Source: an uncultured Vibrio sp.
GTDB taxonomy: Bacteria > Pseudomonadota > Gammaproteobacteria > Enterobacterales > Vibrionaceae
Length of the DNA stretch: 64,000 nucleotides
Reading direction: 5' to 3'
Assembly: GCA_947504195.1 (NCBI GenBank)
Contig: CANNGN010000012.1
Coordinates: 49,196 to 113,195 of the forward strand
The position numbers and the translations under genes were made by a program. A model generated the notes under the pieces. It did not search any database. It was not told the DNA's origin and worked only from the letters and a program-made list of their open reading frames with translations. Shown piece after piece: positions 27,628 through 34,760 of the stretch (position 1 is the first letter of the stretch; every line of letters starts with the position of its first letter).

Positions 27628-27849
27628 ATGAACAACCAAAACACCCCAAATAATCAATTTGACCGCGTTATTCCTATGAGTGAAGTCGCGAAAATCCTAA
27701 ACCGCTCACCCAAGAGCCTCTGGCGTTGGTACGCAAAAGACAAAATCATTCCACAGTCGCTAATGGTTAACGGCCGTGCTATCGGCTATCGAGCAAGCAC
27801 CCTAGATGCCATCCTAAATGGCTTAGAGGGAGGTGTTGCTCATGCCTAG
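27628..27849 (+). CDS. AlpA-like excisionase/regulator (MerR-type helix-turn-helix)
   Basis: A 73-aa DNA-binding protein. PMSEVAKILNRSPKSLWRWY is a helix-turn-helix of the AlpA/excisionase type, followed by a wing (NGRAIGYRASTLDAIL). Such proteins in P4 (Vis) and CP4-57 (AlpA) activate or repress integrase transcription and help excision. The position after int and the unknown gene fits. It ends 8 bp inside the next small gene. Confidence 0.85.
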   Translation: MNNQNTPNNQFDRVIPMSEVAKILNRSPKSLWRWYAKDKIIPQSLMVNGRAIGYRASTLDAILNGLEGGVAHA

Positions 27850-27949
27850 ACTAACTGCTACTCAAGTCGCTGTACTCCAGCGCATTAACTCTAAAGCGGC
27901 CTTTCTCAACTTTGCACATCGAGTGCTTGGAGGGGATAGCAATGTTTAA
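27842..27949 (+). CDS. 35-aa small protein, overlapping both neighbours
   Basis: ATG at 27842 with a strong GGGAGG site about 10 bp upstream. The product begins PRLTATQVAVLQRINSKAAF and has 35 residues. It overlaps the end of the AlpA-like gene by 8 bp and the start of the next gene by 8 bp, the pattern of a coupled small gene. No homologue is recognised. It could instead serve mainly to couple translation. Confidence 0.5.
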   Translation: MPRLTATQVAVLQRINSKAAFLNFAHRVLGGDSNV

Positions 27950-28238
27950 CACCAGAAACAGCCGCCCACTACAAACGCTTGAAAACGTTCAGCAGCTAAT
28001 AGAAGCAAATGGCATTCACTTCACATATAGCCGCAACATGTCAGCCATTATGCAATTTGACGGGGGCGCGATTGAGAACCGAGACCATCAAGAGCAACTG
28101 TTAATGGACTTAGCGACGGAGCAGGGCTTTTATCGTGATGGGTTAAAACGCGTTATTCGAATTGCAATTAATAAGCAAATAAGCGCTGACTATCGCGCTC
28201 TTGAAAAGAAAAAGCCCACTGACAAGCAGCAGGCTTAA
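27942..28238 (+). CDS. 98-aa element protein of unknown function
   Basis: The start at 27942 has an excellent GGAGGGG site 7 bp upstream, preferable to an open-frame start at 27912. The protein is 98 aa, mixed alpha/beta by eye (ENVQQLIEANGIHFTYSRNM, then DHQEQLLMDLATEQGFYRDG) and ends in a basic tail (YRALEKKKPTDKQQ). The location just before a DUF3987 gene suggests a replication accessory role; that is inference only. Confidence 0.75.
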   Translation: MFNTRNSRPLQTLENVQQLIEANGIHFTYSRNMSAIMQFDGGAIENRDHQEQLLMDLATEQGFYRDGLKRVIRIAINKQISADYRALEKKKPTDKQQA

Positions 28239-28308
28239 CACATAAAACGGACTAGCGGTGCAGCGTCCAAACTTACCGCTATTCCTCTACCTGAGAGAAT
28301 CATAGCTT
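28239..28308. other. Short gap with a small inverted repeat
   Basis: TAGCGGT (28253-28259) and ACCGCTA (28275-28281) form a 7-bp stem upstream of the DUF3987 gene. This may be a weak terminator-like or regulatory hairpin. Confidence 0.4.
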
Positions 28309-29715
28309 ATGAATAATAACTCCTGCAACAAAATTGAACAGTTTATGAGCGAGTGCTCAGACTTAATTCGTTGCTGCCCTCATACTTCTATCGCTCGTTT
28401 TGCTGATGAACTATCCCAAAGCGCAATGATGCCGAGAAATACCACATTTTTAACAGTGCTTAGTATTTTTAGTTCGGTTGCTTGTCGCGCTTATCGCGTG
28501 AATTATGAGCATATTGGATCGCAGCCATTGAGTATTAACTTTTGTGGTGAGCAACCACCAGCTGCTGCTAAAAGTCGAGTTTTGTCCGAGGCGCAGAAGC
28601 CTGTTATTCAGGAAGCAATGCGCGAGAGCAAGGTTATTCGCAAGGACATCGCAGAGAAGCAGGATGCAATTGACCGCGAGAGCGATAAAAACTTAGAGAA
28701 GCAACTCAAATCAGAGTTAAAGCAAATGCAGCAACGGCTAAGCAGCATGTTTGAATTTATAACCGATGCAACGCCCGAAGCACTAGATATGAGCCTGTCA
28801 CACTCAAACGGCTACTACTCGATAGCTAGCGCGGAACAAGGGGCTATTAACACGCTCATGGGCGTTAGCTACTCAGATTCAAAGTCTGTTGCAAACCGTG
28901 ACTTAGTACTTAAGGGGTTTAACGGCGAGTGGCATAGCTCAAAACGAAAATCACGCGATGGCTTTACTGGTTATGTTGTCGGGGCAATTTCCGCTATTGC
29001 TCAGGACGGTATGATTGAGAACCTGCTAAAGGCGTCAGATACTAGTGGTGTAATTGAGCGCTTCATGTTGTGGGCTGAGCCTACCTTGCTGGGGGAACGC
29101 GATCACACTTGCTACCACAAAATGAATGGGGAAGTAGTGTGTCGTTATTACAGCGCGCTGGTGGGGTTGTATGGCAAGATTACTAATATGGATTATAACG
29201 ACCTACCAGCGATGTCATTAAGTGTTAGAAGTTGGGATAAAATAAAACTCCGCCGTAATGAATTAGAGCCTACAATTGCTAACGATGGCGAAAACGCTAA
29301 CACGCTACTACGAGGTATGATCGGAAAATACGATATTCACGTGATGAAAATTGCAGCCTGTTTGCATTTGAGCAATGACGATGACAATTTGCTAATCCAT
29401 GATGACCGGGTAAAGGAAGCAATGGCAATAGTGGATCTGTACATTTTGCACATCAAATCGCTTATATCTGAATCCGCTATAGTGACATTCAGCGAGCGCG
29501 AGAGGGCCGTTATTGAGTACATTAAGCCTAAGCGGCGTGTTATTGGTGCTGAAGTCATTAGAAAGCTATCACGGCGAAAATGCTTTATTCGTGGCAAATC
29601 TAGAGACACGGAGGCAGTGAAAGAAACAATAGAGAGCCTAGCGGAACGGGATTTCTTGAATATAACCAAAAAGCCCAGTGACCCACTAAATGACGCGATG
29701 ATCGCCCTAGCTTGA
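28309..29715 (+). CDS. DUF3987/YfjI-type protein with degenerate P-loop
   Basis: A 468-aa protein resembling the YfjI/DUF3987 family found in satellites, prophages and ICEs, where it is thought to be a replicative ATPase/helicase partner of primase. N-terminal block: RFADELSQSAMMPRNTTFLTVLSIFSS. The Walker-A position reads FCGEQPPAAAKSRVLS: Lys-Ser are kept but the usual GxxGxGKS glycines are lost. A central coiled coil (about 110-150) and a C-terminal winged-helix-like region (RKLSRRKCFIRGKSRDTEAVKE) follow. It lies directly before the repeat block that looks like an origin. Confidence 0.75.
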   Translation: MNNNSCNKIEQFMSECSDLIRCCPHTSIARFADELSQSAMMPRNTTFLTVLSIFSSVACRAYRVNYEHIGSQPLSINFCGEQPPAAAKSRVLSEAQKPVIQEAMRESKVIRKDIAEKQDAIDRESDKNLEKQLKSELKQMQQRLSSMFEFITDATPEALDMSLSHSNGYYSIASAEQGAINTLMGVSYSDSKSVANRDLVLKGFNGEWHSSKRKSRDGFTGYVVGAISAIAQDGMIENLLKASDTSGVIERFMLWAEPTLLGERDHTCYHKMNGEVVCRYYSALVGLYGKITNMDYNDLPAMSLSVRSWDKIKLRRNELEPTIANDGENANTLLRGMIGKYDIHVMKIAACLHLSNDDDNLLIHDDRVKEAMAIVDLYILHIKSLISESAIVTFSERERAVIEYIKPKRRVIGAEVIRKLSRRKCFIRGKSRDTEAVKETIESLAERDFLNITKKPSDPLNDAMIALA

Positions 29716-29717
29716 CT

Positions 29718-29740
29718 AAGCCGCCTACGGGCGGTTTTTT
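29718..29740 (+). terminator. Intrinsic terminator after the DUF3987 gene
   Basis: CCGCC/GGCGG hairpin with a short loop and six T, starting 3 bp after the stop codon. Confidence 0.88.
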
Positions 29741-29763
29741 ACACGAGCAGGAAATGTCAGTCT

Positions 29764-29986
29764 TGGTCAACTGATGGTCAATTAACTGACCACGGAAAAG
29801 TCTTGCCACACAAGAGCAGGAGAGGAAATGGTCAAAATGGTCAATTATTTTTAGCTTTTTCTTTCACTGACTTTCTGACGATATTTTACTTTTTCTTTTT
29901 GGGGTACTGACCAAATTGACCATTTGGCTTGAAACCCTGTTCTATAAGGGCTAAGTATGGTCAATTCAATTGACCATCGTGGTCAA
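29764..29986. repeat. Origin-like block of TGGTCA(A) iterons with a perfect palindrome
   Basis: TGGTCAA occurs at 29764, 29775, 29829, 29838, 29958 and 29980, and in the opposite orientation (TTGACCA) at 29916 and 29970. TGACCA also occurs at 29787 and 29908. The pair at 29957-29977 is a perfect inverted repeat: ATGGTCAATT and AATTGACCAT around one C. An AT-rich, pyrimidine-rich stretch lies between clusters. This is the form of an iteron-type replication origin or a multi-site operator, next to the putative replication gene. Confidence 0.8.
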
Positions 29987-30035
29987 TTTTAACTAAACGA
30001 GACAAAACACACCTTTCTTGCCCCAGTATACTTTG

Positions 30036-30177
30036 AGTCCACGCACCACAATACTTCAACATCAATCTTAGAGTCCAGAAGGAATATTCGGAACTCATTA
30101 TCGTAGTCCCGAAAAGAAATTTTTCGACATCGATAGAAACATTTCTTAAGTCCACGTCCAGTAATACTTAGACATCA
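30036..30177 (+). repeat. Second set of degenerate direct repeats (AGTCC...ACATCA)
   Basis: AGTCC begins at 30036, 30072, 30105 and 30149 (spacing 36, 33, 44 bp). Copies 1, 3 and 4 continue to ACATCA or ACATCG about 18 bp later. Copies 1 and 4 share AGTCCACG and AATACTT as well. Lies between the iteron block and the right end. Function unknown; possibly protein-binding sites. Confidence 0.55.
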
Positions 30178-30256
30178 TTAGGTGTCTAGATGGCTGCTTT
30201 GTGTGGTTGTTTCGCTTGATTTATTTTAATGCGAAATGATGCCTTGCTAATTCCTT

Positions 30257-30280
30257 ATTTGACTAACAACTTGACTATAA
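30257..30280 (+). repeat. Right arm: two tandem 12-bp repeats
   Basis: ATTTGACTAACA followed directly by ACTTGACTATAA, matching the left-arm repeat ACTTGACTAAAA at 10 of 12 and 11 of 12 positions. It lies 56 bp inside the right att copy, so these are probable integrase arm sites. Confidence 0.78.
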
Positions 30281-30335
30281 ATTGAAATTTGTATTCTTTG
30301 GTTAGTGGTTGCTAGCTTTTAGTGCCTTGTTATGA

Positions 30336-30381
30336 TTGGCGCTCCCGACAGGATTCGAACCTGTGACCTGCCCCTTAGGAG
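30336..30381 (-). repeat. att copy inside the intact tRNA-Arg
   Basis: The 46-bp sequence shared with 25261-25306. Here it continues into the complete tRNA-Arg gene, so the tRNA is regenerated at this side of the element. Confidence 0.93.
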
Positions 30382-30413
30382 GGGGCCGCGCTATCCAGCT
30401 GTGCCACGGGAGC
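30337..30413 (-). tRNA. tRNA-Arg(CCT)
   Basis: 77 nt with encoded CCA. The acceptor GCTCCCG pairs with CGGGAGC. The anticodon loop CTCCTAA gives CCT, and the T-loop is GGTTCGAATCC. It is the integration target of the element on its 3' side. It is read leftward, downstream of flgT. Confidence 0.96.
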
Positions 30414-30466
30414 ATAGTTATATATAGTACTGAAATATTTGAATAAGTTAACTACTAAACTCGTAT

Positions 30467-31600
30467 TTATAACTGTTTGTGCATAACATCGCCAATTTGG
30501 ATACTTGAAGCCAGATTGGGTTGGTCGACATGCAATTCAGCTTCGTGTTCATAAACTCGGCCTACGGTTAACGTGATATTACTCTTGGTTACTTTATTGC
30601 GTGGGATACCACGCTGATCGATAAATGTACCGGTATGCCATAATTGTAATTTGTCACCTTCTTTTACTCCGTGGATGCGTCCGAGATCCATCATAACGAG
30701 TCCATCTCGTTTTACTATTATTTCAGGTAAAGTGATTTTACAAGAAAGGTTGGACTCTAGATCGAGCATTATTTGACGGCTTAAATTTAATAACATTTCT
30801 CCATAAGTTGATGCCCAGAAGCGAGCGCTTTGGGTATCAATGCGGCTGGTTTTTGGAAAAGGCCAACGAGCAACTTCTCGATAATTACGCGCCATTATTT
30901 CATTTCCCGTTTTTCCATCGAACACTCTCAGTTCAAATGCAAACTGGCGATTAATAATTTCATTACCCGCGTTATCTACCGCAATAGTTGCGGTCATATC
31001 GGTAATGTTTCCTGTTAATAGATACTGCACGGATTTATCTTCCGCTATCATTTTAATGCGTTCTGGGCTTTCTTTATTTATTCCATAGTTGGTGGTGCCG
31101 ACGGAGATAAAGCTACGAGCTTCTTGTTTTAACTGACGGTGAAGAATTTCGGCAAAGTCATCGCCTATATTATAAAGTTGACCCATTACCGCTTGCTGAG
31201 GTGACTCTAAATTTAAATTACCAACAAGAAATGTCTTTTTATACTGCTCTACGTGGCAACCCATTGCCGATGGGTAGATGTCAATTTTTGCCCTCACCAA
31301 CATTTCATCATTGATAATATTGCGACTTTCTACCAGTACATAGCGAACTTCATGGTTGGTAAAGATGAATTCATTCTTGTTGGCGTTCAATAGAGGGTAA
31401 AGATTACTGATGCTACCAATGTCGGCTCCAGAGAAGTTTACAGCTTGATAAATCGCATCTTCTAACGCTTTTAAACGTGCTTGCTCTTGAGTGGATACAA
31501 TGGCTGAACGACCTGTTACCTCGTACCATGCGGAATTAGCAGCTGATGAAAATAGCATCAGCGAAGCGAGCAGCAAGTTGGCAATAAATTTTATTTTCAT
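30467..31600 (-). CDS. flgT: Flagellar H-ring protein FlgT
   Basis: Periplasmic protein of the H ring around the LP ring of the sodium-driven polar flagellum; it is needed to hold MotX/MotY and the basal body. The start at 31600 gives a 377-aa product with signal peptide (NLLLASLMLFSSAANSAW). The N-terminal block (VSTQEQARLKALEDAIYQAV) and the C-terminal domain (GRIHGVKEGDKLQLWHTG) are typical. An upstream open frame to 31660 lacks a Shine-Dalgarno sequence. It is divergent from flgO. Confidence 0.95.
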   Translation of the reverse strand: MKIKFIANLLLASLMLFSSAANSAWYEVTGRSAIVSTQEQARLKALEDAIYQAVNFSGADIGSISNLYPLLNANKNEFIFTNHEVRYVLVESRNIINDEMLVRAKIDIYPSAMGCHVEQYKKTFLVGNLNLESPQQAVMGQLYNIGDDFAEILHRQLKQEARSFISVGTTNYGINKESPERIKMIAEDKSVQYLLTGNITDMTATIAVDNAGNEIINRQFAFELRVFDGKTGNEIMARNYREVARWPFPKTSRIDTQSARFWASTYGEMLLNLSRQIMLDLESNLSCKITLPEIIVKRDGLVMMDLGRIHGVKEGDKLQLWHTGTFIDQRGIPRNKVTKSNITLTVGRVYEHEAELHVDQPNLASSIQIGDVMHKQL

Positions 31601-31684
31601 TGAATTATTCCAGTTAGGTACGGTTTTTGCTTTGTATTTAACAGTTATATAGTCCGGCAAGACTTTTCTAACTGTTGAATAAAG

Positions 31685-31704
31685 AAAAGCAAAGAGCGTT
31701 CCAG
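31685..31704 (-). promoter_or_regulatory. Candidate sigma-54 promoter for flgT
   Basis: On the minus strand CTGGAAC, 5 bp, TTGCTTTT: GG and GC are separated by 10 bp as required for RpoN. It is 85 bp upstream of the flgT start. Confidence 0.55.
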
Positions 31705-31759
31705 TTTTATCGTCAAAATTTGGTCGCCGTGCAGCCTGGGTATATTTGGAGATGAAATT

Positions 31760-32395
31760 ATGAAAAAATTGCTAATGTTAGCCCCCATATTTTTGTTGAC
31801 GGCGTGCTCGTTTGCGCCGATCTACAATGGTAAAGAACCTTATAGTGGAACTGAGTTTTTGTTAGCTCAGAGCCCTCGTCATACTCTTGATTTCTTCGTA
31901 CAAAGCATGACAGAAGATTTGATTGTGTCGAACACCAGTGTTACCGCTCGTACACCGATAGCTGTAACGTCATTTGTTGATCTGCAAAATATGGATATGA
32001 CGAACTGGTTAGGGAATTCAGTATCAGAGAGCTTTATCAACCAATTTCAGCAACGTGGCTTTAAAGTTGTCGACTATAAAACCACAGGATCGATTCAAGT
32101 TACTCAGATGGGCGACTTCGCATTGAGTCGAAATTGGAAAGATCTCGCTGAGCAACAAGATATTCAATATGTCTTAACGGGTACAATGCTGCGTCAAGAA
32201 GGTGGTGTATTGGTTAATGCTCGAGTGGTAGGAATGAAAACTCGCATCGTCGTTGCGACGGCACAAGGGTTCTTACCTGCAGATCGTATCGGGAGAGATT
32301 TAGATACTCTGAATACGATGCGAACAGAAGACGGTGTTATGATTCGCTCTGACCCGACGATCACTCAGCCTTATACTGTTATTCTTAGACCATAG
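31760..32395 (+). CDS. flgO: Flagellar outer-membrane lipoprotein FlgO
   Basis: A 211-aa lipoprotein (lipobox LLTAC, Cys16) with a FlgO domain (TPIAVTSFVDLQNMDMTNWLGNSVSESF; DIQYVLTGTMLRQEGGVLVNARVV). In V. cholerae FlgO and FlgP are required for full motility and flagellar stability at the outer membrane. The GGAG site is good. flgP follows 11 bp later. Confidence 0.94.
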   Translation: MKKLLMLAPIFLLTACSFAPIYNGKEPYSGTEFLLAQSPRHTLDFFVQSMTEDLIVSNTSVTARTPIAVTSFVDLQNMDMTNWLGNSVSESFINQFQQRGFKVVDYKTTGSIQVTQMGDFALSRNWKDLAEQQDIQYVLTGTMLRQEGGVLVNARVVGMKTRIVVATAQGFLPADRIGRDLDTLNTMRTEDGVMIRSDPTITQPYTVILRP

Positions 32396-32406
32396 GAATC
32401 AATGTG

Positions 32407-32841
32407 ATGAAAACGTGGATTTTAGTTCTACTGATGTCATTTATGATGGTGGGATGTCAACAAATGCAACCTTTAGCGATTGATGAATGGTTGAATGCGG
32501 TAGGGTATGCCTCGATAAGTGAACAGAAAGGCAAGAACGTTGAAGAAAAACAGGTTCGAGCTATGCGAGCCTCTAAACTTGATGCTTATCGTGAGTTAGC
32601 TGAACAGGTTTATGGTATGCGAGTCAGTGGTCGTGCTGAATTGAAAGACCAACGTTTAGGGGCAGAAGGAACGACAGGTGCGGTCGACGGCATTATCCGT
32701 GGAGCCGAGGTCGTTCGTAGTTATAAAGTGGGCGATAGCTATGTCACTGAACTTCGATTGAACGTTGATAAAATGAGCCGGCTTCGAGATTATGGTGAGG
32801 TTCAACAAGTACCAGATAAGCGTCAACAAACGATTTTCTAA
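32407..32841 (+). CDS. flgP: Flagellar assembly lipoprotein FlgP
   Basis: A 144-aa lipoprotein (MVGC lipobox) of the LPP20/FlgP family, forming the outer-membrane disk or ring structures of polar flagella. RAMRASKLDAYRELAEQVYGMRV is the family block. The start is ATG 32407; a GTG one codon earlier is possible. It forms an operon with flgO and ends at a strong terminator. Confidence 0.93.
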   Translation: MKTWILVLLMSFMMVGCQQMQPLAIDEWLNAVGYASISEQKGKNVEEKQVRAMRASKLDAYRELAEQVYGMRVSGRAELKDQRLGAEGTTGAVDGIIRGAEVVRSYKVGDSYVTELRLNVDKMSRLRDYGEVQQVPDKRQQTIF

Positions 32842-32931
32842 TTCAACATATTTATCTAAACAAGTCATGTCACTCCAAATTGACTCAACTGTTGTTTATC
32901 GTCAACGCATAATAAATAACAGTGATACGAA

Positions 32932-32967
32932 CAAAAGCGGCAACCTAGGTTGCCGCTTTTGTTTTTT
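32932..32967. terminator. Terminator between flgP and flgN
   Basis: Near-perfect palindrome built on AAAGCGGCAACC, followed by GTTTTTT. It serves flgOP and is close to the convergent flgN end. Confidence 0.93.
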
Positions 32968-33025
32968 AAATCTTGATAGAACTTCAATAGGATACGTTAA
33001 CTTTATAGGGTAGGAGAGCGTTTAG

Positions 33026-33451
33026 TTACGCTTTAATATTGGTGCCCAATGTTGAAATTGATTTTGTTTGACCATCAGCACTGTATGTCATACCCATTTT
33101 ATTTTGGCTTTGATTTAGAATGTTATTGAGTTTATTGAAGCTAATATGAGCGCGCTCTAATGCTTGACCATTTACATCGTTGGCGATATGGCATTCACGA
33201 ATAACGGTTTGAATTTGCTCAACTAGCTGGACGTTTGCTTCATCTTCAGTCAGGCTCGTAACGTCTGGATGAGCTTCTATCCGTTTGTCAGTGTCACTAA
33301 TTGTGGTGACCATTACCATTTTCTGCTTTGCGAGTTGTTCAATATCACTTGAGATTCGTTGTGTGATCGCGTCTTTTTCCTGCTCAAATAACGCCAAAAG
33401 TGATTGCGCATTCTTGAGCTGAAATTCAAGTAATTCTTGTAATAACGCCAT
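33026..33451 (-). CDS. flgN: Flagellar export chaperone FlgN
   Basis: A 141-aa helical cytoplasmic chaperone that keeps the hook-associated proteins FlgK and FlgL export-competent. The N-terminus ALLQELLEFQLKNAQSLLALFEQEKDAI fits the family, and so does the position behind flgM. The gap to flgM is 33 bp, one operon. Confidence 0.9.
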   Translation of the reverse strand: MALLQELLEFQLKNAQSLLALFEQEKDAITQRISSDIEQLAKQKMVMVTTISDTDKRIEAHPDVTSLTEDEANVQLVEQIQTVIRECHIANDVNGQALERAHISFNKLNNILNQSQNKMGMTYSADGQTKSISTLGTNIKA

Positions 33452-33484
33452 AGTTCACACCTCTTGAGAAATGGTGATGAATAG

Positions 33485-33799
33485 TTAACTTACATCACCA
33501 AGCTCGTTTTCGAAACGGATCATATTATCGGCGAGTTTTTCAGCGTCAACAACATAAGAGCCATTGGCTATCGCTTCTTTTATCGCCTGTACTTTTGAAT
33601 TATCAAATGCTGGTGTTGCTGCCAATTGTGATGACATTTGACCAATAGCTTTACCTTGATCACTAATCGAAACGGCATCTTTAACAGATGATCCGCTCTG
33701 TGATTCAGGGGATTCTGTTTTGGTTTGTTCCGACTTTACGGAGCTTCGACTGGTGTTCGTTAAAGAGTGACCAGATCGAATATTATCAATACCTGCCAT
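33485..33799 (-). CDS. flgM: Anti-sigma-28 factor FlgM
   Basis: A 104-aa anti-sigma factor that holds FliA until it is exported through the completed hook. The disordered N-terminal half (Ser/Thr rich) and the C-terminal sigma-binding helices (SKVQAIKEAIANGSYVVDAEKLADNMI) are classic. A strong sigma-28 promoter lies 39 bp upstream, giving feedback control. Confidence 0.95.
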   Translation of the reverse strand: MAGIDNIRSGHSLTNTSRSSVKSEQTKTESPESQSGSSVKDAVSISDQGKAIGQMSSQLAATPAFDNSKVQAIKEAIANGSYVVDAEKLADNMIRFENELGDVS

Positions 33800-33837
33800 A
33801 GTATGAGCCTTTCATAAGTTAGTTGGATGTACTGTCG

Positions 33838-33864
33838 TTATCGACTAAACCACTTTAGACTTTA
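33838..33864 (-). promoter_or_regulatory. Sigma-28 (FliA) promoter of flgMN
   Basis: On the minus strand TAAA, exactly 15 bp, GTCGATAA; consensus TAAA-N15-GCCGATAA, one mismatch. It is correctly placed upstream of flgM. Confidence 0.88.
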
Positions 33865-33936
33865 GCACTTTATTTTAAATTTTTCTTGTTATTGCTATTA
33901 AACGTCATAATGCTTGTAGTTTGGGAGACCGTGACA

Positions 33937-34677
33937 TCAAAAACGAACGGTGGCTTCCCCAATTCCTGAGACTTGAGCATCAATAATTCGTTTTGACTTT
34001 GAGTTTTTAATTTTTATTTGCTGACCGAAATTACCATCAGATAGTGCCGTTCCTCGAGTCGTAATAACCATCCCATTTTTGATTGCTTTAATGACAACCG
34101 TTTCATTGCGGCAAACAACACAAATATCATTGCTGTCTATTATATCGCCCAATTTAATATTTCTTTTAACTTTTGCACCAATAATTTGTGATGTTGATAA
34201 ATAGCCTTGTTGGCGCAGGCGTAAAACGTTCACCATGTTCGTTGCCACTTGGCTCGAGGATATAACTTGGCCTCGTGAAAGAGGAATCAATGCAACGGCT
34301 GCTGGAATCTGAGTCGTTAGTTTAACTGGAACATAAACACGCCAATTTTCGACTTCACATTTGATAAGAACAGTGATGTTGCTAACAGAACCATTTTTCG
34401 ATGAAGAAAAAGCACTCAATCCAGTTGGACAATCTGATGCTTGTATCCGATTATCAAGAGAGGCCGCATTTGCTTCAACGATGGCACCTTCAGGTGGTTT
34501 TATTGAACTAATCGTATACTCTTCAGCCAGTTGGCGGATGGTATCCAGCTGTTTTTGAGTGGCTGAATGCACAAAAGAGCTAAAGAAAAACACAATCAAT
34601 ACGATAAAGTTGCAACAAAGTCGCGATATAGCTCTACACTTAAGTTTATACGCATGGGGTAAACATGGTTTGAACAT
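33937..34677 (-). CDS. flgA: Flagellar P-ring assembly chaperone FlgA
   Basis: Periplasmic chaperone for FlgI assembly into the P ring. I start at 34677 (246 aa), where AGAAGA precedes the ATG and a signal sequence (LCCNFIVLIVFFFSSFVHS) follows; the open frame extends to 34797 without need. The C-terminal SAF domain is clear (VNVLRLRQQGYL, GAKVKRNIKLGDII, DAQVSGIGEATVRF). It is divergent from cheV, and flgMN lie downstream on the same strand. Confidence 0.93.
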   Translation of the reverse strand: MFKPCLPHAYKLKCRAISRLCCNFIVLIVFFFSSFVHSATQKQLDTIRQLAEEYTISSIKPPEGAIVEANAASLDNRIQASDCPTGLSAFSSSKNGSVSNITVLIKCEVENWRVYVPVKLTTQIPAAVALIPLSRGQVISSSQVATNMVNVLRLRQQGYLSTSQIIGAKVKRNIKLGDIIDSNDICVVCRNETVVIKAIKNGMVITTRGTALSDGNFGQQIKIKNSKSKRIIDAQVSGIGEATVRF

Positions 34678-34760
34678 TTTCTTCTGTTTCCCTTTTTTAC
34701 TAGACGCTTTAGTTAGAGTATCACTTTTTAGAAAAAAAAGTTTGAGATGGAGATGAGCAT

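Larger units (their letters stand above)
25261..30381. mobile_element. 5,075-bp integrative element in tRNA-Arg(CCT), satellite-like
   Basis: Bounded by perfect 46-bp direct repeats (25261-25306 and 30336-30381) that equal the 3' 45 nt of a tRNA-Arg gene plus one base. In order it carries an integrase, an unknown gene, an AlpA-like regulator, two small genes, a DUF3987 gene and a repeat-rich gene-free block. All genes point right. Tandem 12-bp repeats lie inside both ends. No capsid, terminase, conjugation or obvious defence gene is recognised. The layout recalls P4-like satellites and CP4-57-type islands (int, alpA, yfjI), but in minimal form. Confidence 0.92.

Noticed and set aside
30036..30177. 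CRISPR array
   Set aside because: Repeats are short, degenerate and irregularly spaced (33-44 bp), with no conserved repeat of 24 bp or more and no cas genes.
31720..31736. Sigma-54 promoter for flgO (TTGG-N10-GC)
   Set aside because: The -12 part is poor and the predicted transcript would start within about 13 nt of the ATG, leaving no room for the ribosome site.
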